From NCBI GenBank assembly GCA_009695195.1, contig SIBJ01000026.1, positions 1-41,776 on the forward strand: DNA of 41,776 nucleotides, in the 5' to 3' direction. The translations under genes and the position numbers were made by a program. Source of the stretch: Pedosphaera sp. (GTDB taxonomy: Bacteria > Verrucomicrobiota > Verrucomicrobiia > Limisphaerales > JADLHS01). Positions 1-6,903 of this stretch are shown in pieces (positions within the stretch are counted from its first letter, which is position 1; each line of letters opens with the position of its first letter). The notes below the pieces were generated by a model. That model did no database searches and was not told the origin of the DNA. It saw only the letters and a list, made by a program, of their open reading frames with translations.

Positions 1-69
1 AAAAACGAACGAAAACCAATCAACCGCGAACAAATAACCGTCAAAGAAACACCGACAAAAGGAGTCACC

Positions 70-234
70 ATGAAACCAGCCACACCTCAAACCGAACAAA
101 CACCATCAACTGAACCCCAGAAAAGTAGTTTTCGGAGGTTCCCTCAAGAGGAAATGCGGCAACGTTTGGCACAGGAACTCCCGCGCGGTCCGCACGATCA
201 CCCCCGCTTGCTGCCGCCGAACCCGTGGAACTGA
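70..234 (+). CDS. Small hypothetical protein (54 aa)
   Basis: A short reading frame with a strong ribosome binding site, AAAAGGAG at 57-64, five bases before ATG 70. It ends in TGA at 232-234, 12 bases before the lipoprotein gene, so the two are probably co-transcribed. The product starts MKPATPQTEQ, is rich in Gln, Pro and Arg, and has no signal peptide or membrane segment. The middle contains a charged stretch (FRRFPQEEMRQRLAQEL, about residues 21-37) that could form an amphipathic helix. I do not recognise a family. The Shine-Dalgarno spacing is the main reason to accept it as a gene. Confidence 0.5.
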   Translation: MKPATPQTEQTPSTEPQKSSFRRFPQEEMRQRLAQELPRGPHDHPRLLPPNPWN

Positions 235-246
235 AAGCCTCCAATT

Positions 247-795
247 ATGAAAACCAAATCCTGCCTGCTGCCCCTGTTCCTCATCCTCGCCACCGGCCTT
301 CTCGCGCCTGGCTGCGCCACGCAGTATCAAAGCAACAGCCTGACCGGCGGATTCAAGGATATGCGCCTCGCGCCGGACGTGTTCAGGATAACCTTTCGAG
401 GCAATGCCTACACCTCAGCGGAGCGTGCTCAGGACTTCGCCATGCTGCGTGCATCCGAGCTGTGCCTGAGCAATGGTTTCCACCACTTTGCCTTGCTCGG
501 TGAAAGCCAGACTGCAACCCCTCATGTGTTTTCCACACCGAGCACTTCGACGACGACGGGTTACGCATCCGGTGAAACCTCTGGCACAATTTACGGGAAT
601 CAGTTCAGGGGCTACACGTATCTCTCGGGCCACTCGACCACGACCTACACACCGGGCCAGACGTTTGTTTTCTTCAAGCCCACTGCCGGTCTGATGATTC
701 GTGGTTTCGTTGATAAGCCGGCAGAGATTCCCGTTTTTGACGCGGCGTTTCTCCAGCAGGAGATCACGAGCCAATACCATCTTAAGCGGAAATGA
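247..795 (+). CDS. Putative lipoprotein (182 aa)
   Basis: The N-terminus has a basic start, a hydrophobic core and a lipobox-like LLAPGC with the cysteine at residue 23, so the protein is predicted to be exported and lipidated. The mature part contains 'FRITFRGNAYTSAERAQDFAMLRASELC', split here by family resemblance: the pattern of a GN-x-YTS segment followed by a helix with RASE resembles the CC0125/CC1285-type lipoproteins, which have no known biochemical role. A Ser/Thr/Gly-rich stretch (about residues 97-140) follows. It lies directly behind the 54-aa gene and upstream of the unknown 385-aa gene. Within a mobile element it would be cargo or a surface function. The lipoprotein call is firm; the family is a suggestion. 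Confidence 0.6.
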   Translation: MKTKSCLLPLFLILATGLLAPGCATQYQSNSLTGGFKDMRLAPDVFRITFRGNAYTSAERAQDFAMLRASELCLSNGFHHFALLGESQTATPHVFSTPSTSTTTGYASGETSGTIYGNQFRGYTYLSGHSTTTYTPGQTFVFFKPTAGLMIRGFVDKPAEIPVFDAAFLQQEITSQYHLKRK

Positions 796-839
796 TCCGT
801 TGACTTCTTTCGCGGCTGCCTGCGCGAAATCGCCTGAGC

Positions 840-1997
840 ATGACAAGCCACCCTGCCGACTCAAGCCCGCTCAACTTCCTGGATTCGCCAGACCTGCGCC
901 GTTGGTTTGCGCGCTGGCTGATCGCCACATGGCAATGGCGGTGCAAGGATTCACTCACTCCACTTTCGCCGAAGGACTTCAACCACGCCTTTGACCGAAT
1001 GGAAGCAGCGGTGGAAAGGCTCGCCAAAGGGCTGGCTAACCTGCGTCCCGCCGCACAGTTCATCGCCTTTCAGAAAGCTGCGCGGAAGTGCGGTTTGGAA
1101 GCTCCTCTCGAAAGCACGCTTGCCGATCTAAAATTCCTCCTTACTCACACACCGCCGACGCCACCGGAGAAACCATGCCGGGAAAAGAGCGACACGGCTC
1201 AGGAGTGGAGATCAAAGTTGCGGAATTGGAAACGCGCCGTGCGGGAATGGCCGTTGCGGAGAAAAGCCTACGAGGCGTCGCCCCGGTTTGCTGAACGCGC
1301 GCAGCTCGCACGCATGGTGGAGAAGTTCGGCTTTGAATTGTGCGCCAAACGCTATCCGGGCGATCCGGGTAGCCAATTCGCATTGCGTGCTGTCATCAGC
1401 AATTTCTCCGCACAAAATCACATCTTCCCGCCCGGTCCCGATGGAAGGCTTGTCTGGACAAAGGGGCTTTTGGAGGAAGTGAAGAAGTGCTGCCAGCAGC
1501 CGGGCGGTTCGCGCATTTTGGCGAAATTCATTGTCACCTTTCTACGCTACGGACCCGACGCCGTGGCCGGGGAATCGGACAGACTTCCGGCTTTCTTGCA
1601 CGCTCTCAGATGCAATGGCGACCTGAGCAAGCCATTGGAACGCCTGGCGAGTGATGCAAAACTCCGCAAGCGGAAAGGCTGGCAGCGTCTTGAGGCAACC
1701 CTCACCCTCGCGTTGAATTACATCACGAAACGGCCCAAGAAATTAGAGCGACTACGCGACTTTGAACTCGACCATGCTCTTGACCTGTCACGCGCCACTT
1801 CAAGAGAACGGCGCAAGGCTCTCGGTCTTGATTCAAACACCGACCACCGTATTCGCCCGCTCAGTCGGAAAGAACATTTGATCCTCGCAGAACAATTTCA
1901 CTCCGACATCAAGCGCGACGGAAGCGGCGAATCATCCGCAGAATCCCTTATGACTCGCGCCAGAAGATACGCCCGTCAGAAAATCAGGTCCTCCTGA
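840..1997 (+). CDS. Hypothetical protein (385 aa) of the mobile element
   Basis: A long frame with consistent coding character and no competing frame of similar quality. It starts at ATG 840, 44 bases after the lipoprotein stop, and I see no clear Shine-Dalgarno. The protein is soluble, strongly basic and rich in Arg, Lys and Trp, with no signal peptide or membrane helix. It looks mostly alpha-helical, and its C-terminus is a basic helix (LMTRARRYARQKIRSS). I recognise no motif (no Walker, HNH, RHH or recombinase signature). Its position just upstream of the HTH and replication genes suggests an element-encoded DNA-associated function, but that is only context. A later start is possible. Confidence 0.6.
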   Translation: MTSHPADSSPLNFLDSPDLRRWFARWLIATWQWRCKDSLTPLSPKDFNHAFDRMEAAVERLAKGLANLRPAAQFIAFQKAARKCGLEAPLESTLADLKFLLTHTPPTPPEKPCREKSDTAQEWRSKLRNWKRAVREWPLRRKAYEASPRFAERAQLARMVEKFGFELCAKRYPGDPGSQFALRAVISNFSAQNHIFPPGPDGRLVWTKGLLEEVKKCCQQPGGSRILAKFIVTFLRYGPDAVAGESDRLPAFLHALRCNGDLSKPLERLASDAKLRKRKGWQRLEATLTLALNYITKRPKKLERLRDFELDHALDLSRATSRERRKALGLDSNTDHRIRPLSRKEHLILAEQFHSDIKRDGSGESSAESLMTRARRYARQKIRSS

Positions 1998-2090
1998 TCT
2001 TGGCCGTTTTCTATCCGGGGAATAAGTTCCGGTCACTAGCTGGACGGTGAGTAGAATCCAGCGGCATCGTTTGCTAAGAAAGTACAAACG

Positions 2091-2351
2091 ATGAAAAGCA
2101 AAAACCAAAGGCTCGAAGCGGCCAAGCCACAAGAGGCCGCGACCCCGAACGCACCCAGCCCGTTCACTGATTTCCCCGGACTGGTCCGCCACCTGCCCAT
2201 GTATGGCGCGCGGACGTTGCGGACACTCGTCAAGCGGAAGATCATACCAAGCGTCCGCCCGCCAGGAACACGGAAGCTCGGGTTCTTCCTTCCCGCCGTC
2301 GAACGCGCCTTGCTCAGATTCCAGCACGGCGGAATTGAGGAAGCCGCATAA
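2091..2351 (+). CDS. Excisionase-like helix-turn-helix protein (86 aa)
   Basis: Small basic protein. Residues about 20-78 read 'FTDFPGLVRHLPMYGARTLR' followed by 'TLVKRKIIPSVRPPGTRK' and 'LGFFLPAVERALLR', which matches the layout of HTH_17/excisionase-type MerR-like domains: a helix-turn-helix, then the IPS-x-R-x-PG-x-R wing and a short terminal helix. Such proteins direct excision or regulate element genes. It stands 14 bases before the next gene and heads the run that leads to the initiator and helicase loader, a usual place for an Xis or regulator. Start ATG 2091; a weak purine stretch (AAGAAAG) precedes it. Confidence 0.6.
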   Translation: MKSKNQRLEAAKPQEAATPNAPSPFTDFPGLVRHLPMYGARTLRTLVKRKIIPSVRPPGTRKLGFFLPAVERALLRFQHGGIEEAA

Positions 2352-2365
2352 GAGAGCAACACACC

Positions 2366-3010
2366 ATGAAAACACCAAAGCAGAAACCATCCGGCACACG
2401 CGCGGCACGGTCATCGTCCAGACGCACAGACCCAACGGCAACCGCACAACCACCAACCACTCCGGCACCGTCGCCCGCACCCGCAGCGCCGACGCCCGCG
2501 CCAACTGCCCCCGCCAAGCGCAAGCTCGCTGGCTTCGTTTCCGAATTGGACGCCGACGGAGCATTGCAATTCTCGCCCGTTCATTTCCGCGCCGACTACG
2601 GAATTCACCGCGACGCCGTTTGTGTCGTCTTCGAGTCGGCCCACTATCGCGCCGTCACACTGTATTTAGATCACGTCCACACACGCGCGACTATTGCCAC
2701 GCTTCGGCAATCACTCAATGAGTTCTCGCGCTTCCATCGCGGCAGACACAGCGCAGCGGCGGCAGAGCTTCCCCCACGGGCACAGGTCTATTGCTACGAC
2801 GACTCTGCCAATCTGGGTGACGACGAGGAGATTCGTTGCGAGTTCCGTCCGCAATTCGATTTGGTCTGGCTGACTGCGCACCTGTCGGACGGCGGCAAAA
2901 CCTACACGACTGGAATTTATTTCACTCGCGCCGAAGCGCTGGCGTTGCTGCACGATCTCGAACGTGCGCTGAGTGACCTCGAACGCTACGGAGCCATTGG
3001 AGAAATATGA
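2366..3010 (+). CDS. Hypothetical protein (214 aa), Pro/Ala-rich N-terminus
   Basis: Residues 1-50 are low complexity (Pro, Ala, Thr, Ser, Arg) and probably disordered. Residues about 51-214 form a compact domain of mixed alpha/beta pattern ending in an amphipathic helix (FTRAEALALLHDLERAL). There is no signal peptide or membrane segment. I do not recognise the family. It lies between the excisionase-like gene and the initiator-like gene and is close to both, so it is likely part of the same transcript. A single-strand binding or replication accessory role would fit the context but nothing in the sequence shows it. Start ATG 2366 follows a purine-rich AAGAGAG. Confidence 0.55.
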   Translation: MKTPKQKPSGTRAARSSSRRTDPTATAQPPTTPAPSPAPAAPTPAPTAPAKRKLAGFVSELDADGALQFSPVHFRADYGIHRDAVCVVFESAHYRAVTLYLDHVHTRATIATLRQSLNEFSRFHRGRHSAAAAELPPRAQVYCYDDSANLGDDEEIRCEFRPQFDLVWLTAHLSDGGKTYTTGIYFTRAEALALLHDLERALSDLERYGAIGEI

Positions 3011-3068
3011 GCGCCGCGTTTTTTTCGGAGCCCGCCCTGACGACACCCGCCAACGGCGACCTCGCCCG

Positions 3069-3950
3069 ATGAAGTTCACGTTTGTCATCAATCAAGCCGG
3101 CGTCGTCCGTTGCGGTTTGCTTGGCCGTGTGGATCTTCCCGCGCTGTGCGTGTTGGATTACCTCCGCGGCTGGTTTTTTTGCAAAGAGGCCAGGCGTGTC
3201 GTCGTGGACGGGCGCGAATTCGTCTGGCTGCGTTACGAGCACGCCGTCGAGGAACTCCCACTGCTGTTCAATCCCCAGGCGACGGTTGAAACGCGCAAGA
3301 ACCAGCTTTCCCGGCTCGTGCGTGGCTTGCGGGAAGCGGGTTTGGTCGAGTCCGTGAAAGTCGGGCGCGATCTCTATCTGCGGCCCTCAGACCTTGCCGC
3401 GTCGCTCGCCAGTTCACGGGAGCGAACCGTCACAAAATCCGCCCCCACCATCACGCCTTCGCGTGATGATTCCGTCACGTCCCCGCATGATGATACCGCC
3501 ACGCCTCTGCGTGACGATTCCCTGTCCGCCATTATAGATGAAACGACTATCAATGAAACGACCATCAAGGAACCAATCCCCCATAGTCCCCCAAGGGGGG
3601 AGTGTTTGAATGGGTCAGGTCCGGCTTCTATCTCGACACAGGAGGAAGAAATCTACGCCGCTTACCCGAAGAAAGTCGGAAAGCCTGCCGCGCTCCGCGC
3701 CATCCGCCGCGCGCTTACCAAGCACCCGTCCGACTTTCTGTTGGAACGCACGCGCCTCTACACCCGAACCTACAACGGCCCCCTGGAGTTCATCCCGAAC
3801 CCGTCCAGGTTTTTCAACGAGGACCGATTCGCCGACGATCCCGCGACGTGGCTTCGTCCGATTCAACCACCGCGCTCTGGTCGCAACGGCGCTTCTGCCC
3901 CACCGCGAAAGTTTTCCGGCAACTATCAACAACCCGTGGAGGAATTCTGA
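3069..3950 (+). CDS. Replication-initiator-like protein with N-terminal winged helix (293 aa)
   Basis: Residues about 20-115 have the make-up of a winged-helix domain: a conserved hydrophobic helix (LPALCVLDYLRGWFF), then QLSRLVRGLREAGLVES and a beta wing (VGRDLYLRPSDL). A repeat-rich linker follows (residues 129-152 are three 8-residue copies of TPxRDDSV type). The C-terminal part has YPKKVGKPAALRAIRRAL and FIPNPSRFFNEDRFADD, a tail commonly seen in phage and ICE replication organisers. The helicase loader starts two bases after its stop. By family knowledge it would bind the origin and recruit the loader. ATG 3069 was chosen over the in-frame GTG 2973, which would overlap the previous gene. 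Its gene may itself contain the origin (see the repeat entry at 3450). Confidence 0.6.
   Translation: MKFTFVINQAGVVRCGLLGRVDLPALCVLDYLRGWFFCKEARRVVVDGREFVWLRYEHAVEELPLLFNPQATVETRKNQLSRLVRGLREAGLVESVKVGRDLYLRPSDLAASLASSRERTVTKSAPTITPSRDDSVTSPHDDTATPLRDDSLSAIIDETTINETTIKEPIPHSPPRGECLNGSGPASISTQEEEIYAAYPKKVGKPAALRAIRRALTKHPSDFLLERTRLYTRTYNGPLEFIPNPSRFFNEDRFADDPATWLRPIQPPRSGRNGASAPPRKFSGNYQQPVEEF
3450..3567. repeat. Intragenic iteron-like repeats plus AT-rich stretch: candidate replication origin
   Basis: Three imperfect 24-bp direct repeats stand at 3453-3476, 3477-3500 and 3501-3524, sharing GC(G/A)TGA(T/C)GAT(T/A)CC. The first is flanked by dyads: ATCACG (3450-3455) pairs with CGTGAT (3462-3467), and CGTGA (3462-3466) with TCACG (3475-3479). 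An AT-richer stretch follows, with a 15-bp direct repeat GAAACGAC(T/C)ATCA at 3540-3552 and 3555-3567, then a C5/G6 fold-back at 3588-3600. Repeats followed by an AT-rich segment inside an initiator gene, next to a helicase-loader gene, is the arrangement of the lambda O origin. That this is an origin is inference; the repeats also encode a simple peptide linker. Confidence 0.4.
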
Positions 3951-3952
3951 CT

Positions 3953-4861
3953 ATGCTCAACCGAAATCGCTCACTCAGGCGTGCTGCCGAAAACATCAGC
4001 GAGGAAATCACGCCCGCCCCCGGAGAAACGAAGGCAGCCCGCTTCAAGACGTGGCTCGCGGAGAAACTTGCCGTGCCACGCTACTGCGCCACGCACCCGC
4101 ACACCCGACTCGTCTTTGAGCGCAGCGACAAAGGCGGCATCTTCAAAGTCTATGAGGAACTCCGCTACGGTTACGATCCTCACGAGCGGCCCGGCGTCTT
4201 TGACTTCCGCGCTGCGCTGCGCTGCCCCGCTTGCCGCTGCGCCTACGCGCTCTGCCCGCCAGAATCCCACACCACCAGCTTCGAGACATTCGACACGTCC
4301 ACACCCGAACGCGCGAACGCGCTCGCCCGTTGCCGCGAGTTTGCCGCCCAGGTGAACACGCAACGGTGCGGATTCGCGCTGCTCGTTGGCAAATCAGGCA
4401 ACGGCAAGACTCGGCTTGCGTGCAACGTCGTGAGCGAACTGGACAACGGCGATGCGCTTTACGTCCGGCAGGGACAACTCACGCTCGCACTCCGCGCCAC
4501 TTACGGCCGCAAAGACGTGTTCCTCCATCGTCGCCACGACGAGGCCGGCGATGATGAACCGCCCACGCCGCTTGAAATCGTGCAAGTGGTTCGCTTCCTT
4601 GTCCTGGATGAAATCGGCTGCAAGTCACTCGCCAACGATGAACTGCTTTTCTTCGACGAACTGCTCAAGCACCGTTACGACGAGCAGAAGCCCACAATCC
4701 TCATCAGCAACCTCGCGCTCGATCAGCTCAAAGAATTTCTCGGCGACGCGCTCACCGACCGCATCAAGCACGCCACGGGCAACGGCAAATTTATCCTGCA
4801 ATTCGAGGGCGACAGCTACCGCCGCACAACTGGCGAGAACTACCTTGAAGGACTTCGCTGA
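3953..4861 (+). CDS. DnaC/IstB-type helicase loader, AAA+ ATPase (302 aa)
   Basis: The AAA+ core is plain: Walker A GKSGNGKT at residues 146-153, Walker B LVLDEIG at 216-222, a sensor-like ILISN at 249-253 and an arginine-finger region LTDRIKH near 270. This is the DnaC/IstB/DnaI family, which delivers the replicative helicase to an origin. The N-terminal part has cysteines at 45, 91, 94, 96 and 101 that could form a zinc ribbon, as in DnaI-like loaders. ATG 3953 has GGAGG at 3938-3942 and follows the initiator stop by two bases, so translation is probably coupled. No transposase gene lies beside it, which argues for a replication role and against an IS21 IstB. Confidence 0.82.
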   Translation: MLNRNRSLRRAAENISEEITPAPGETKAARFKTWLAEKLAVPRYCATHPHTRLVFERSDKGGIFKVYEELRYGYDPHERPGVFDFRAALRCPACRCAYALCPPESHTTSFETFDTSTPERANALARCREFAAQVNTQRCGFALLVGKSGNGKTRLACNVVSELDNGDALYVRQGQLTLALRATYGRKDVFLHRRHDEAGDDEPPTPLEIVQVVRFLVLDEIGCKSLANDELLFFDELLKHRYDEQKPTILISNLALDQLKEFLGDALTDRIKHATGNGKFILQFEGDSYRRTTGENYLEGLR

Positions 4862-5303
4862 TTCTCCGCGCCGCCGCTCGCCGCTGCTGTGCCCCGCTGC
4901 GCTCGCCGCGACGCGAGACTCACGACACCGGACAGTGGGCGGACGCGCCACGTGCCATTTCCGTTCGCGCAATCGCCTTCCGCAACCCGGCACAACCGAA
5001 ACGGCGCGGCTCTCATTGGCCGGCTTTTTTTTCGGCGCGGATGGATCGCGCGCGGCGGCGCCGAAATGCACAACAATTTCTCGCGGCGTGCCGCGCACCA
5101 TGATTGAGAATCATCCCTCTTTAACTGCGGGTATTCGCGGCTTCGCCAACATCTGGCGCCAAGAGCGACGCACTTTGACTGCGGGGAGTCGTCCAGACGC
5201 ACAGACTTCTGCGCGACCTTTGGCCGTTTCGGATTCGTGGAAACCGAATGCTCTTGCAGAGTTAGCGATGCTGTCGCACGAACTCAGAAAAAAAACCGCG
5301 CCG
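4862..5303. other. Non-coding stretch after the helicase loader
   Basis: No reading frame here has plausible start, codon use and protein-like composition; the open frames that cross it are continuations or shadows of the loader gene. A run of eight T's stands at 5025-5032, but I could not find a convincing GC stem just upstream. A short direct echo, 'taactgcgggtattcg' near 5120 and 'gactgcggggagtcg' near 5177, is visible but weak. Nothing else was seen. Confidence 0.5.
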
Positions 5304-5834
5304 CTAAAGCCGATCGGCACGGAGCCGGAAGAACAGGTGGTTGATTGCCGTGTTGGTGTAGATGCCCGGTAATGAGTTCGTCCAGCTCACCAAATCCGTG
5401 CTCTGCTCCATGATGATGTTTGCGCCCGGCGTGCCCTGCGGAATGATGATGGTTTTGTCTGGCGGAAAACTCTCCGGCTAGATCTTCACGGTGCAGTTCC
5501 AGGTTTCAGTCACGCCGCCGCCCGTTACGAGCCGGATAGTCGCCGGGCCCGCGACGGACGGTAGCGGCAATGGGGCACTTGAACCGCCGCCGCGAAGTAA
5601 ATCAGCCTGAACGCTGTTTGTGATCCCGTTCTTGATTACTTTGAGAAAGGTGCCGGCGCCGACTCCGTACAAGCTTTTGACGGTCGCAACTTCATTCGTC
5701 CCGATTGAAACCTCGTCAGTCAGCATAACCGCGCCGGCGTTGGGCTGGTTGTTCGCCGTCAGTGTGGCTTCCTTTGCTTCCACTGCGTATCCAAGCCAGC
5801 AGAGCGCGAGTGTTGCGTAGAGCAATGTTTTCAT
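5304..5834 (-). pseudogene. Secreted protein interrupted by an in-frame TAG
   Basis: Reading leftwards from ATG at 5834, the product begins MKTLLYATLALCWLGYAVEA, a clear signal peptide, and runs 118 codons to TAG at 5480-5478. The same frame then continues open for 57 sense codons to TAG at 5306-5304. This second part (PESFPPDKTIIIPQ..., EQSTDLVSWTNSLPGIY, NHLFFRLRADRL) is the C-terminal domain type often seen in Verrucomicrobia secreted proteins. The whole is therefore best read as one gene of about 176 codons with a single nonsense change. A promoter-like TTGACG-N17-TGTAGT stands upstream. Alternatives are a base-calling error, or real readthrough (the TAG is followed by C, a leaky context). 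Confidence 0.65.
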
Positions 5835-5853
5835 GGGAATTGTTGTCTGAGGC

Positions 5854-5882
5854 ACTACAGCACCGTCTTGGATGCGCGTCAA
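5854..5882 (-). promoter_or_regulatory. Sigma70-like promoter of the interrupted secreted-protein gene
   Basis: On the minus strand, TTGACG (5882-5877) and TGTAGT (5859-5854) are separated by 17 bases. The -10 element lies 19 bases before the ATG at 5834. The -35 is near consensus and the -10 is only moderate. This is seen by eye. Confidence 0.4.
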
Positions 5883-6203
5883 TGCGATTAAATGCCTCTG
5901 GTTGCCAGCAATCACAGCGGCGAAAGAACTGGACGTCCTTGCGGCGAAACTTGTCCACGCTCGGCAGATGACAAACAGTCGTCGGGGCCATAGGGACAAA
6001 TTTTGAAAGGCCGGCGACCCATTGAGTCTGTCGACGCCCTGCACTGCCGTGCATCCCCCCCCGCCCCTTCCGGCCATGACTCACGGCGACACAGAAAACG
6101 GCCATTCTTCCAAGCCTGACACAGCCAGACACACAGCCCGGTTACGGACACTTCGCGACACTACATTTCCCGTCACTCTTTGCCGCTTGATGCAACACAA
6201 GCC
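5883..6203. other. Intergenic stretch with no recognised gene
   Basis: No protein-like frame and no strong repeat was found here. There is a run of nine C's near 6054 and the short words GACAC and CAGACACAC around 6118-6160. The stretch lies between the divergent promoter-like sites at 5854-5882 (-) and 6204-6231 (+). Confidence 0.4.
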
Positions 6204-6231
6204 TTGACTTCATTGGTTGGTATCGTAGAGT
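6204..6231 (+). promoter_or_regulatory. Sigma70-like promoter before the tRNA remnant
   Basis: TTGACT (6204-6209) and TAGAGT (6226-6231) are 16 bases apart. The only things downstream are two small hairpins, the tRNA 3' remnant and a fold-back repeat, then the dUTPase gene at 6482. It may drive the dUTPase gene, a small RNA, or be an element promoter pointing out of its right end. Confidence 0.35.
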
Positions 6232-6283
6232 CGCGTTGCAATGAACATCACAAACCTTGCAACTACCGGCAACGTGGCGAGCG

Positions 6284-6328
6284 TTGAAAACCCCTCTGAT
6301 TATGGTTCGAATCCATGTCGGACAGCCA
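6284..6328 (+). other. tRNA 3'-half remnant, candidate attachment site
   Basis: From 6301 the sequence fits tRNA geometry: T-stem TATGG (6301-6305), loop TTCGAAT, T-stem CCATG (6313-6317, one G-U pair), acceptor 3' strand TCGGACA (6318-6324), base 73 G, then CCA (6326-6328). Further left TTGAAAA (6284-6290) sits exactly where an anticodon loop would be. The 5' half is absent: no TGTCCGA acceptor strand and no D-arm upstream. A72 with G73 fits tRNA-Gln better than tRNA-Phe, although the loop would read GAA. A 3' half without its 5' half, next to a replication module, is what integration into a tRNA leaves behind. Confidence 0.5.
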
Positions 6329-6332
6329 TTTC

Positions 6333-6469
6333 GGAAAGCTCCAAATTCCAAGCTCCAACCTCCAGAGAAGCATCAAGCCTCGAACCTCAATCCAGTTTGC
6401 AGCGGTATGGGAGCTTTGGGTTTGGAATTTCTCTGGTGCTTGGAGCTTGGAATTTGGAGCTTCTTTTCC
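6333..6469. repeat. AGCTCCAA-family fold-back repeat, copy 1
   Basis: The left arm (6333-6370) contains AGCTCCAAATTCCAAGCTCC and CCAGAGAA. The right arm (6426-6469) is its near-perfect reverse complement, with 22 matched bases in the core. Two other copies are at 18704-18856 and 26627-26757. It begins a few bases after the tRNA remnant and ends just before the dUTPase start, so any longer N-terminus for that protein would be repeat sequence. Confidence 0.8.
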
Positions 6470-6481
6470 CAAACTTTGCGC

Positions 6482-6862
6482 ATGAACAAACCCGATCACC
6501 TGCGTGAACTCTGGCGGATGCAGAAAGCCCTCAACGACCGCATCGGCGTGAACATGGAAGCCATGAGCGACGAGGAAAAAACGAAATGGATTTTGAATTA
6601 CTGCCGCGCCATGACGCAGGAAATCGCCGAACTCACCGACAGCGTGCCGTGGAAATGGTGGGCCAAGTACCAGAAGTTCGACGAGCAGAACGCGCGCGTG
6701 GAAGTCGTGGACCTGTTTCATTTTCTCATCAGCATCGCGCAGGTGCTCGGCATGAGCGCGGACGACGTTTTCGCCGCCTACATGAAAAAGAACGAGGTGA
6801 ATTTCAAACGCCAGGAAAGCGGCTACACGAAGAAAGACGAGCACGACTCGAAGCATATTTGA
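6482..6862 (+). CDS. Dimeric-type dUTPase (dUTP diphosphatase superfamily, 126 aa)
   Basis: An all-alpha protein with EIAE at 47-50, then 'SVPWKWWAKYQKFDEQNA' (about 54-71), ARVEVVDLFHFLISIAQVLG (71-90) and DVFAAYMKKNEVNFKRQ. This is the signature of the dUTPase_2 family related to MazG, in which the EXXE and EXXD pairs (here E47/E50 and E74/D77) hold Mg2+ for hydrolysis of dUTP to dUMP and pyrophosphate. That keeps uracil out of DNA and feeds dTMP synthesis. ATG 6482 was chosen because the sequence before it is the fold-back repeat. It may be the first chromosomal gene right of the element. Confidence 0.8.
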   Translation: MNKPDHLRELWRMQKALNDRIGVNMEAMSDEEKTKWILNYCRAMTQEIAELTDSVPWKWWAKYQKFDEQNARVEVVDLFHFLISIAQVLGMSADDVFAAYMKKNEVNFKRQESGYTKKDEHDSKHI

Positions 6863-6903
6863 TCCCGTAGCAGCCGACGTGAGGAGGCTCAAACTTTTAC
6901 CTC

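Larger units (their letters stand above)
1..6328. mobile_element. Right-hand part of a putative integrated element (phage- or ICE-like)
   Basis: The segment holds an excisionase-like HTH gene, a winged-helix initiator-like gene and a DnaC-type helicase loader in consecutive order, which is a typical phage/ICE replication module, together with several genes I cannot recognise. It ends at a tRNA 3'-half remnant (6284-6328), beyond which ordinary housekeeping genes begin. The orientation of the remnant fits the right end of an element inserted in a + strand tRNA gene, with the reconstituted tRNA and probably the integrase left of position 1. That boundary is inference: no integrase and no second att copy are visible here. 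The exact right limit could be earlier, because the broken secreted-protein gene at 5304-5834 might be chromosomal. Confidence 0.5.

Noticed and set aside
3602..3952. Longer N-terminus of the helicase loader reaching back into the initiator gene
   Set aside because: ATG 3953 has a proper GGAGG and follows the initiator stop; the upstream part is the shifted frame of the initiator gene.
5000..5036. Rho-independent terminator at the T8 run 5025-5032
   Set aside because: The sequence upstream has only a short GGCCGGC self-complement and no stable stem of normal length.
6253..6328. Complete tRNA gene
   Set aside because: No acceptor 5' strand TGTCCGA, no D-arm and no paired anticodon stem can be found upstream at tRNA length, so only the 3' half is credible.
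6241..6507. 88-codon frame starting at ATG 6241, just after the TTGACT/TAGAGT promoter-like site
   Set aside because: It translates the tRNA remnant and the fold-back repeat; nothing in it looks like protein.
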